From positions 1 to 64,000 of the forward strand of contig JAUCBJ010002723.1 in NCBI GenBank assembly GCA_032718475.1: a DNA stretch of 64,000 nucleotides, read 5' to 3'. The notes beneath the pieces were generated by a model, which saw only the letters and a list, made by a program, of their open reading frames with translations, did no database searches and was not told the origin of the DNA. This document shows positions 55,167-64,000 of the stretch, piece after piece. The stretch comes from Nemertoderma westbladi. Its lineage: Eukaryota > Xenacoelomorpha > Nemertodermatida > Nemertodermatidae. The stretch's first letter is position 1; each line of letters starts with the position of its first letter. The translations under genes were made by a program, and so were the position numbers.

Positions 55167-55372
55167 TAGTGCTGCGAACTGAAACTGAACTGGAACTGAA
55201 ATTGTGTTTGGCAATTTTTCTAAACTGGAACTGAAACTAAATTTTTTTTAAACTGAAACTGGAACTGAAACTATTTTTTTGGGGAATTGGAACTGAAATA
55301 AACGACTATATTCAAACTGAAACCAGAACTGAAATTGAAACTACTCAAATTTTGTTTCAGTTCGCAGCACTA
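55167..55372. mobile_element. 206-bp hAT-like MITE with TIRs and 8-bp target duplication
   Basis: Left end TAGTGCTGCGAACTGAAAC and right end GTTTCAGTTCGCAGCACTA are exact 19-bp inverted repeats. The flanks are TTTACTGT (55159-55166) and CTTACTGT (55373-55380), an 8-bp target-site duplication with one mismatch. TIR shape (AGTGCTGCGAA) and 8-bp duplication are typical of the hAT superfamily. The interior is mostly AACTGGAACTGAAA repeats. Confidence 0.85.
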
Positions 55373-55380
55373 CTTACTGT

Positions 55381-55970
55381 TAAATAATTTAATATACATA
55401 GGTAACTATGGTAACTCTAACAACTATGCTGTAATATAAACCAAATAAACTAATGGCAACTAATATTGGGCATGTAACTAGATTAAAAGTAGGGCCTAAC
55501 AATGAAAAATTTAACAATATTAACAATCTAAAAACACAAGAAATTTAGGCCTAAACGATTACGATTAAAACGATTGCATAAGTTCAATCTAATGATTTGG
55601 ATAACAGTTTCTCCAGCAAAATTTGGCCCATCGAGCCAGTTTCTTGTTTAACTCAATTCAGAACGGTCCAATGAACGTTTCTTACAATGATTGTTTTATC
55701 CCAAAATGTGTAGATTCAATTTTAGTAATGCCGATCTTTGCGCGATCATGATCTTTTGTTATGTCCAGGAAGAATTCACTTTTTTCATTTTTTTTTGAAC
55801 GGCTTTATCAAGTAATGTGGGGTCAAGGAATCTTTTTGTAATGTTAAGTTTTTCTTAACGGCGGCACTTAAGTCCAATGACTTACGAATTATATAGGCTG
55901 GAAACACTAACTTTAGCACTTAATTCACAAACTATAATGTGCCAATGTCTTTCCAAGTAAGTATGATCAA
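55381..55970. other. Spacer, nothing recognised
   Basis: No gene or repeat family seen. Confidence 0.5.
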
Positions 55971-55976
55971 TAATTG

Positions 55977-56220
55977 ACTCCGCCCCCGTCTCCGCCCGCG
56001 ACTCCGGCCCCATCTCCGCCCATGACTCCTGCCCCGTCTCAGCCCACGACTCCGTCCCCATCTCCGCCCGCGACTCCTGCCCCATCTCAGCCCGTGACTT
56101 TGGCCCCATCTCTACCCGAAACTCCGCCCGTGACTCTGTTCGCGACTCTGTTCGCGACTCTGTTCGCGACTCTGTCCGCGAATCCGCCCGCGACTCCGCC
56201 CACAACACCGCCCAACAGTT
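55977..56220 (+). repeat. GC-rich minisatellite, CGACTCCGCCC type
   Basis: Units of 12-30 bases built from 'CCCGCGACTCCGCCC', 'CCCATCTCAGCCCG' and 'TTCGCGACTCTG'. Both strands stay open (Pro/Ala/Thr- or Glu/Ser/Arg-rich), but this is a property of the repeat. It begins directly after the stop of the minus-strand gene that follows. Confidence 0.85.
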
Positions 56221-56233
56221 CCCACCAAACAGA

Positions 56234-57198
56234 TCAAAGGATATAGTCGTCGTGCTGTGGGATAACACATGTAACATGGAGGCGGGCTGGCTCCAGCACC
56301 CCATCGGGAGTGGCAGCGGACTTAGCCCACCCAAATACCCGCCACCCCCGATCTCCGTAGGCCTCTATCTGATGCTGGACGAAGTCACGGGCCTCGTATT
56401 CGTCCACTGATAGATTTTTCGACTGAAAATTTAAATAATATTTAAAATAAAAATATTTAAAGTAAATTTGTAATCTAAATTATCCCATTATTACGTTTTA
56501 ATAATAATATAGCCATTATTACGTTTTAATAATAATATAGCCATTATTACGTTTTTTGCATATTGCGAAAATTAATAAAATGTCAATAATTATATTATTT
56601 TTAATGTAACAATTTTTTCACGAGAATGTCATATTTTTTAAGCAACTAATTGACTGCAACCCCAAATTAGATGATTTCACACCAAAAAAAATTGTTAGCA
56701 CAAAATATATTTTTTTGTAGTACCAATTTACATTCCCCAATTTTGAATATCTCTCACCAAAAAGCATTTAATTATTTTGGTGTTGAATAATTGTTTTTGG
56801 TATGACTTTAATTGGTAGCCTATTTTTTATATCTTACAAACGTGGTGTTCTTCAATTTATTATTGCTACTATCAATTAATTAAAAAGTACAATAGTGTAA
56901 GTACTGTATGTAAATGATTAGTTAAGGTTTCCTATATTTTTTAATTAGCAAATTTTATTATCAATTTGAATATTAAAATGCCTACCCCTTGTTGATGTCT
57001 ATTCAGAAACATCGCGGTAAAATACCGCGATGAAAATGGGTGGGGCTCCACCTTCTTATTCTCCGCATCCCAAATCGCTGGCAGGCGGATGTCCCCTTTG
57101 ATGACCCATGTCTGGTCCAACCCCCGCCGGTAGCAGGGGCAGGCCGCCCCCTTTAAACCTCGGCACAAGTTTCCCCCACACACCTTCTTCAATATCAT
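56234..57198 (-). CDS. Two-exon gene with Cys cluster, family unknown
   Basis: Exon 1 is 57198-56986 (start MILKKVCGGNLCRGLKGAAC, then PCYRRGLDQTW, DIRLPAIWDAENKKVEPHPF). A GGG|GTAGGC donor at 56985 and TTTTCAG acceptor before 56422 delimit a 563-bp intron in phase 0. Exon 2, 56422-56234, continues SKNLSVDEYEARDFVQHQIE, GDRGWRVFGWAKSAATPDGV, LEPARLHVTCVIPQ and stops at TGA. About 134 residues, no stops, and mixed globular composition rich in Trp. CGGNLC-x10-CPC could bind a metal. I do not know the family. It lies divergently beside the helicase-nuclease gene, 235 bases away. The start Met may be internal to a longer upstream exon. Confidence 0.5.
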
Positions 57199-57433
57199 TT
57201 AAAAAATACAATATTTATAAATGAGATTTATTATTATTCATTATTTATTTTGATTGGTATATTGCTTATTGTTTAGGAAAGTCATTATTTTTTTTTAATA
57301 AAAGCAATTCTGCTTAATTTGGTTATAAAAATATATGTAATAGAAATTGACAAACTTATCTACAACAATAATTATTATTATTACATGCGTGCCCATCCTC
57401 TAGAGGATGCGCTACATGTGCCCATCCTCTAGA
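57199..57433. other. Intergenic stretch between two divergent genes
   Basis: AT-rich. At 57385-57435 the phrase GTGCCCATCCTCTAGAG occurs twice, 34 bases apart, and the first copy forms the palindrome CCTCTAGAGG. Confidence 0.6.
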
Positions 57434-59742
57434 GTGGCAACCTTTATTGGATAAAGCACGTGGTCAAACTGGGGAATCTGTTACTGAACAGAAGAGTATA
57501 TTACAAGTATTGGTGAATGCTGTTGATTCTTATTGTCATCCATCATCAACATTCGTAAAATCCACATGGTTGGTTGGTGCACCTGGTGTTGGCAAGACAC
57601 ACGTTATGTTAATGGGACTGGCATATAGCCTTTCTCGTGGTTTAAATGTGCAACTTACTGCCATTACCAGCGAGAGAGCTAGATTGCTTGGTGGTGAACA
57701 TCTTCATCTACTGATGCCATTCAATGTAAATAAGGGTTCACGTACATTAACTAGCACTTGTTTAGCCCAGGATTGTTTATTAGCCCTGGCAAAGAATCCC
57801 TCTAAACTCGAGCCCAGGATTGCTTATTAGCCCTGGCAAATAATCCCTCTAAACTCGCTTATCTCCAAAGATTAAATGTTATATTCTTTGAGGAAAGTGG
57901 AATGCTCTCTTGTGAGTATCTCGCTGCTATAGACTTGGTATTACGCCGAATCTGTAACACACAGAGAGCCTTTGGTGGGAAACTCTTCATTGGGTGTGGT
58001 GATCATCTACAATTAGAACCTGTAGATGGTAGGGTTGTATGGCTTAGTACACACTTTTTGACAACATTCACCGTCTGTGTGGCAAGGCATTATGTTCGCA
58101 GTGCCAATGACAAAGAATTGCAACCATTGATATTATGCGAAGCTCCAACCCATCTCCAAACCAGATTGATGAAGTGATTTCAATATTGAAGCGGCGGTGT
58201 AACTTTGTCGATAGCTGGGATGATGTTCCAGATGATGTCTTGAAGGTTGTTGGCATTAGAGCTGCAGAGCAAGAAGTACTGGAGAAGTATCTATCCTTCC
58301 ATAGGAACGAGCCTGGGACAGTAGTAATACGTGGCCATGATGAGGTTAGTGCTACTGCCTCAAATACTAGCTCATGGAAGACTACAACCACGCCCAGCAT
58401 TATCAGTTCAATAACGAGATCTTGTCGAGAACCTATGGATTTGGTTTTATTTCTAAACCAGATCCTTTGGTTTACATACAATCAGCTTTCTGGGCAACCT
58501 CAATTTTCCAATGGTCAATTGTCTGTTGTCAAATCAGTACCTGGTGATTGTGATGATTTCTTGGAATTGGCTGTTGTTCCAAAAGGTTGTTGTCGCATTG
58601 AAGAGGTTGAGGACACCTGGCCCGTGGCTAAAGTTAAGCAACGGCCAAGTGCACCAACTTCTACAGGTTTTGGAAGTAGTCTTCTTGGCAGGCGGATACA
58701 GTTTCCTGTGCGCTACTTTGGAGCTGGGACAGTACATGCCATACAAGGTCAAGATGCTCCAAGTTTAGCGACGCAGATCTCATCTGATGCCAAGAGTAAG
58801 TATAAGCTATGGCTAAAAACCCAGATAACAACCTTAATATCAAGGGTACGATATCTCTGCACATTTACATTTGTTGCTAATATGGATGAAGCCTTCAATT
58901 GTATCCGTATCTTGCTTCGCAAGAAATCTCCAAATCAAGATTATATAGACCATTTATTAAGACGTCTTAATATTCTTCTTGGGGCCCCTCAGGCACCTAT
59001 CATGTTCCATTATCATCCATTCAGACCCTTCTTTAGGGAAATCCCTGGTGCACAAATTGGATTTGTGTATATGCTCATCAGCATTCGGTTGCCTAATATG
59101 AATTACACTGGTGAAACTCAGAACCTGAAGGTTAGACTGCAGAGTCATCAAAATAAAACAGGTTCGGAGTTTACAAAGAATCCTGTTTTACATCCATGCT
59201 CTCTGTATGCTTTCGTATACGGGTTTCCTGGTGACGCCAAGAGTAAGCTCAATACAGATAACCGTCAGAGATTTGAGACTAGATGGCATGACATGGCTGA
59301 GACAGGTCCTGCAGGTGGGGATATGACTAAAGGACGAGATCAGGTATACGCTATGGGTATTGAGATTGAGCGTCAATATAATGCCGATGTCTATATTGAT
59401 GCAGATGGAAATGCAAAGCATTTTGAACTCACCATGGTTCAATGCCAGGAGTTCATTCAAGATGATTTGCAGGCCGAGATCCCAATGTCCCAATATATTA
59501 CTGTTTCTTCTTCTTCTACTTCTATGTCAATGTGCAATGTACCTAAGCTTATGCAGCTATGTCAAACTTGCAACCTTCAAAACTTACCCTACCCATCTTG
59601 TTCAGACTTAAAATTAAGAGTTCTGCCTTATAAATGCAAGCTTTATCAAGGAGGTTATTATATTTTTTTATTCTTCATCTTTTTTTTGTCTTTTTATTTT
59701 AAATTTTTTTTTTACTTTTGTCTTTTGACTTTTGTCTTTTGA
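57434..59742 (+). pseudogene. PIF1-type helicase fused to a GIY-YIG endonuclease domain
   Basis: First part (57434-57830): Walker A VGAPGVGKTHV (about 57575-57607). Second (57856-58140): NVIFFEESGMLS, a Walker B like site with EE, and GCGDHLQLEPVDG, motif III of PIF1/RecD-like SF1 helicases. Third, in the 58135-59742 frame: RRCNFVDSWDDVPDDV, an EPMDLVLFLNQILWFTYN region, AGTVHAIQGQDA (motif V/VI region), then IGFVYMLISIRLPNMNYTGE-TQNLKVRLQSHQNKTGS and LYAFVYGF, a GIY-YIG nuclease with the paired Y, the TGE/T-x-N-L-x-x-R-L helix and a following GF. The last about 40 residues (Phe/Tyr-rich, T-rich DNA) are probably intron or downstream. A 47-base tandem duplication at 57765-57858 and a frameshift near 58135 disrupt it. 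Helicase unwinding plus strand nicking suits a transposition or replication role. Confidence 0.7.
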
Positions 59743-60393
59743 CTTTTATCTTTTGACTTTTGTTTATTTACTTTTTTAAAAAAACATAGTTAACATTTTT
59801 TTGTAAATATTATCTCGACCCTTTTTATTAACCTCGTTGAAGCTCGGTAAATATAATGCCTCGAGAATATCAGTGACTTTTTTTTATTAAATTTTTTTAT
59901 TCGATTTCTGAGAATAGTGAGAAAAGTTCTTCTTTTTTTCTTCTATGAATTCAATTATATTTCCTTGAATAGTGAAAAGAAGGTCGATCGATGGTCGATC
60001 GATGGTCGATGTCTCATAAATAACAATACATTAACTGATATCAATTCTCACAGCACAGATATATAATCTGTCATCCTGCATAGTGAATACTTTTACAGTA
60101 AGAAGTCCTAAAGATCTTCTAATAATTAAATAACATTATCCCTGCTGATAAATGAATATAACATTGACGGTTTATCCTGAGTCAATTATTCTTTCTTCCA
60201 ATCATTTTCAATAAATTTTTTACATTTTTGTTTTAAAATGGTTATTTGCCAGAACCCGAATATGCGTCGCAGTATTGTAAATCGTCATTGATAAATAGCC
60301 TCTAATATACTATTAAGCAATATTATTTTACTAATAATATTATTAATAAATAATATTAATTTTACTATAATATTATTTTTTTACTATTTTCAG
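59743..60393. other. T-rich and AT-rich spacer
   Basis: (CTTTTGACTTTTGT)-like repeats at 59715-59770 and a direct repeat GGTCGATCGAT at 59981-60010. No gene is seen; it ends with a TTTTCAG acceptor at 60393. Confidence 0.6.
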
Positions 60394-61017
60394 CATGGAA
60401 TGATATTAATGCTGCTTCGCAATATAAGCCCTGCGGATGGCTTATTGAATGGGACTAGGTTGATCCTTGAGCGTTGGTCACCCGTATTGCTACGCTGCAT
60501 CATCGCTACAGGTTAGAATTTTAAACGTTTATCAAACATATTTAGGGGCTGTTCATAAATGATGTCACGCTTTTTGACCACTTTTGGTCAACACCCCCTC
60601 TGCCCCTCCCCTTTTGTCACAAATCATTACGAAATCTCTCCCCCCCCCCCCCCCCCTCATGCCACAGTCACACCTCATGCCACCATGCCATTACATTATT
60701 GTTTAATTATAGGTCCCGATGCAGGTGAGGTTGCTCTTTTACCACGAATCGAACTTACCTCCAATGACCACGACTTCCCAATAAAATGGAGGAGAAGGCA
60801 ATTCCCTGTTCGTCCTGCATACGCCATGACTATCAATAAGAGTCAAGGACAATCCCTTAAAATAGTCGGCGTATGGCTGCAGCTGCCGTGTTTTGCTCAC
60901 GGCCAGCTGTACGTCGCAGCTTCACGGGTTGGCGATCCGACCGGCTTGCTATTTGCAATATCGGAAGTTGATCAGGGAATCACACGGAATGTTGTATACA
61001 AAGAGGCACTCCTCTAA
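60394..61017 (+). pseudogene. Helitron Rep-helicase C-terminal exons
   Basis: Exon 60394-60511 encodes MILMLLRNISPADGLLNGTR and IIATG; a GTTAGA donor and TATAG acceptor (60712) remove a 201-bp intron in phase, and exon 60713-61017 gives GPDAGEVALLPRIELT, FPIKWRRRQFPVRPAYAMTI, NKSQGQSL, and GQLYVAASRVGDPTG to a stop. The order LRN-x2-P-x2-G-LxNGTR, RRRQFPVRxAxAMTINKxQGQ and GQLYVAxSRV is the end of the PIF1-like helicase of Helitrons, which replicate by rolling circle. Helicase motifs I-III, the Rep domain and the Helitron ends are not found next to it. Splice sites look normal. The 3' TAA is natural. The intron contains a poly-C run (60637-60656). Confidence 0.85.
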
Positions 61018-61804
61018 TTGACATTACCAATGTTAGTAAATGATTGTTAGTAAATGAATTTTGTAAATGATTATATTTTAATTATTTAGATACATAATAA
61101 TTATATTTTTTATGTTTATTTTTTAATAATCACATTTTGCTAAATAAATGAATGTTCAAACTTTGCAAAAAAATTACGGATTCGTTTATTATTCGTATCA
61201 GCATTGTGTATTTTTTTATGTAAAATGGTGGATTTTTGACAGAATGAACATTCATTCATCTTCAGGGTAAAATCGACGCAAATAACAGCTGATTTTTTCC
61301 AAAAATAAAACTATAACCTGTACTATTAACTTTTGTTTATTGTTTTGGTTAGAATAATAGAAGAATGTGAGAATAGAATATATTTGCGGATACACCCACA
61401 GTTTACCTACAACCCATAGGACCTACAACATGTGGTATAGTAGAAACGTGTGCTAAATATAATGATATTCAGGACACTAGTGTAGGTTTTTCTTTTTACT
61501 GCAAATGCCGTGTTTTCTGCCATACTTTCATTTATTTCATTTGCAGTCATCCCAGGCCCCGACCGGAAGTGGCTATACTGATTTGATTTTTATTTTACTT
61601 GTGTATTATTGACTGGACCCTTATTACCACAATTAAGTAACCTGTATAATCTGTGTTACATAACATACGCTAACTTTCGATTATTGTTTTGGTTCACCCA
61701 ACACGCCTCTGTAACCTGCTCCTTTACTAACCTGCTCCTTTAAATGACAATTGGTCCGGTCAATGGGTCCTGTCAATTGAACAATGGGTCCGGTCAGTAG
61801 CCTT
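61018..61804. other. Spacer with one MITE-like repeat
   Basis: 61262-61370 is a reverse-orientation copy of the dispersed AACAGCTGATT family, with a possible partial end near 61680-61740. Otherwise no gene is seen. Confidence 0.55.
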
Positions 61805-62385
61805 TGCCGCCCTACTACTTCGATCGGCATGCTACATTGCAGCTGCATTATATATATTTTACATATATATTAAGAATGCTGTGCCGGCTTGTCGACAAAA
61901 TTGCACCGCCACAACTCCCTATCACCCATGACATTTGCTAGATCATCCGCATCTTCAAGGCCAGTGTCCTTTAAGATGCGTCTCAAGAAAGTCATGGGCT
62001 GTCCACCATGCTTATTCACTCCATAAGGCTGCCAAAGTACAATATTATGCACTGGTTGGTCCTCACGGCGAAAGCAATGTCCTGCAAAGCGGAGGCGGTT
62101 CCATTCAAGTGTCAAGCTAGGGGAGACACCACCAATGTTGCATAGAGTCAGATGAGATGTGTTCATTGTACTTAACACAATGAACCCGGCGTAGCATTCT
62201 TGTGAATGTGCCATCCAGAGATTTGGTATCCTCTGCAGTTAGAGCCCAGCATGGACTTCTATAGAGTACTGGAACTACTGCTGCCATAAATAATCGATCC
62301 TTAAGGTTCCGTTTTATTCTATGGGACATATAAATCCTGGACAGACTATTTAATGCTGCCCATGCATTCCCCTTACGTATAGTAA
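61805..62385 (-). pseudogene. LINE-A, 5'-truncated, diverged copy
   Basis: Minus-strand pieces 62329-62117 (LFMAAVVPVLYRSPCWALTA ... MLRRVHCVKYNEHIS) and 62214-61870 (FAGHCFRREDQPVHNIVLWQ to KPAQHS) correspond to the C-terminal third of LINE-A. An AT insertion (61840-61870) separates the stop from the TGCAGCTGCAATGTAGCATG 3' end, and the tail is TAGTAG at about 61805-61812. More substitutions than in the other copies. Confidence 0.88.
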
Positions 62386-62648
62386 GGGGCCCAGTAAGTT
62401 TGCCGCCCAGATTACAACCGATAGTGCAGTATAGGAATACAGATTAAAGACCATACATATTAGCTGGGCCAAGTCACCAGAGCATATAGGCAATATGTTA
62501 ATTTTCTTATTGATTATGTCGAATTCAATGAAAATAATATTACGTTTTAAACACGTTTTTCTTTCATTATACAATGATTATAAATTTTGTATATTTTTTA
62601 TTGCCTCTCTATTATCCATTTAACTTACTTACCTATATACTGTAATTA
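62386..62648. other. AT-rich spacer, nothing recognised
   Basis: No gene seen. Confidence 0.5.
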
Positions 62649-62946
62649 ATGGTAACGTCAAACGACCTTGACTTCCCGATAAAATGGAAGCGAAGGCAAT
62701 TCTAATTCCCTGTTCGTCCAGCATATAGTACAGCATACTATTTTAAAGGATTGCCATTGACCCTTATTGATATATCAATAAGCAATCCCTTCGGCGTATG
62801 GCTGCAGGTGCCGTGTTTTTTTTGCTCACGGCCAGCTGTACGTCGCAGCTCCACGGGTTGGCAATCCGACTGGCTTCCTATTTGCCATTCCTGAAAATTA
62901 TGCCGGCCTGACACGCAATGTAGTCTACAGAGAAGCCTTCGTCTAA
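62649..62946 (+). pseudogene. Helitron helicase C-terminal fragment, second copy
   Basis: The plus strand reads TSNDLDFPIKWKRRQF then a stop; after a disrupted stretch, SNPFGVWLQVPCF and, after a T8 run and frame change, FAHGQLYVAAPRVGNPTGFL ... NVVYREAFV and TAA at 62944. It is a paralogue of 60713-61017, but more decayed. Confidence 0.8.
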
Positions 62947-64000
62947 TTGTGTTAAGTAATCATTGTAAATTATGTAATATTGATTCACATTAATTCTCAT
63001 TTTGTTCAATTAAATATCCTATAAATATTATTCCCCTTCTTTTTTTTTCCATAAACAAATGTTGTTGCTGTGTATTGAAATTCTCTGATACCTTGCATAC
63101 CACGTTGTGGTATCATATGGTAGATATAAATGAATGAATAAAAAATATAATCAGCTGTTATTTGCGTCCAATTTCCCTTGGAGATGGATTAATTTTTATT
63201 GCGTCCTGCCCCCCCCCCCCTCCCCCCCCCCCCTATCTGCTAAAATTATACATTAATTATAATGTATCACCGAGACCGGATCTTCCACTACCCATCATTG
63301 TTGATTATTTTGCAATCAAATAATAGCAATAGCCTAATACAATGTAATGTAGTATTAAAAGTAGGCTTAGTTTGATTTAAGTGTAGTTAGTCTAGGCATA
63401 TTATGGCTTGAGATTGCTGTGTTGTTGATATAGCAACATTTAATCCAATGTTTACACAGCTCTGAATGCTTGTGACCTGCCTAAGTCCCTGTCCAGGGCC
63501 AGGGCAGCAGAGAGCTATGAAGTTATATGAAAGTCAATGAAACCCATTACAGACCTGTATAGGGCAGCTTAATAACAAGCATGGAGATTGGTCACGTGCT
63601 GTTTAGTATTTACCTGCAGTCTAGGAAAGATGCCAAGGCTTAGAACTGGTTTTAATTGGAACATAACTATGAACCAGTCATAACTGGTTTATAGGCCTAT
63701 TGAATATTATTAGTAGTTAGTACCGCATAGTCCAATTTTGCAGCAGACCTTTCTTAATGTTCCAAGTTTAGTATTGTTTTATTATTAGTCCTGTAGTCCA
63801 TAATCGTCTTTAATTCACAATTACAAACGTATTATTTGTCGATTAAATTATGGTTGTCTTGGAAGAAATCGCGACATTGCCTGACGGATCTACCATTACA
63901 GGTACTGGACTCATTCAATTCTGCTTGTTATTAAAATGCTGAAATGTAAATATAGGCCGTATAAAATGAAAAATAATCGTGAATTACGGTACTGCAATAA
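62947..64000. other. Right-hand end of window, no gene seen
   Basis: 63145-63205 carries the AATCAGCTGTTATTTGCGTC end of the dispersed MITE-like repeat, and 63208-63232 is C-rich (C10 TC12-type). The rest is unique AT-rich sequence. At 63851-63910 a short open stretch (MVVLEEIATLPDGSTIT) ending in a GGTACTGG-type possible donor might be a first exon of a gene to the right; this is only a possibility. Confidence 0.4.

Noticed and set aside
55882-56334. 150-codon Glu/Ser/Arg frame and 90-codon Pro/Thr frame
   Set aside because: Produced by the GC-rich minisatellite in both strands; the right part overlaps the second exon of the minus-strand gene in another phase.

Overview
This is an intergenic or heterochromatin-like window from an animal nuclear genome. 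I find no convincing single-copy host gene, rRNA or tRNA. The evidence for a metazoan is spliceosomal introns with matching phases and a mix of transposable elements: Ty3/gypsy, Ty1/copia, BEL/Pao-like, Penelope-like, two LINE families, hAT, Helitron and other DNA transposons, candidate SINEs and MITEs. The AT-rich background, long G/C homopolymers and many copies of an 'aggcct' word suggest a marine invertebrate, possibly an echinoderm or related deuterostome. That placement is only an impression.

Layout. 1-7430: a GC-rich, young-looking LTR retrotransposon whose two LTRs are nearly identical. It carries a 1039-aa Gag-like ORF, a second zinc-knuckle ORF in another frame, about 2 kb of tandem repeats built on short palindromes, a perfect hairpin, a polypurine tract and the 3' LTR, but no protease, reverse transcriptase or integrase. 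7431-11201: a Ty3/gypsy gag-pol that is open right up to the LTR edge and lacks the start of gag. The simplest reading is that the Gag-only element landed inside the gag of this older element. 11.2-15 kb: minus-strand relics (unidentified gene, BEL-like RT, transposon protein, LINE ORF1) and a satellite. 15-21.7 kb: purine-only minisatellite, an RT-bearing LINE (called LINE-A here) and ORF1 relics. 21.9-26.1 kb: an intron-containing hAT transposase gene with a second LINE type (LINE-B) in one intron.

26.3-32.1 kb and 41.4-44.1 kb are two copies of one composite block (Penelope-like RT, a scrap of LINE-A, then a copia element without its RT core). The first copy is split by a 2.6-kb insertion with direct-repeat ends. 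Another duplicated block (39.7-41.4 and 46.4-48.1 kb) joins a Penelope GIY-YIG-region fragment to a minus-strand DNA-transposon protein gene. Between them lie a two-ORF minus-strand gene of unknown function (33.8-35.6 kb) and a second LINE-B (37.9-39.7 kb).

51.3-61.0 kb is the most gene-like part. It holds a DUF6589-like gene with an intron, a small two-exon minus-strand gene, a PIF1-type helicase whose C-terminal part carries a GIY-YIG endonuclease domain, and spliced C-terminal helicase exons of a Helitron. All the larger genes carry frame breaks. Whether the helicase-nuclease gene and its neighbours form one mobile unit is open, and it is the best candidate here for an under-described system.
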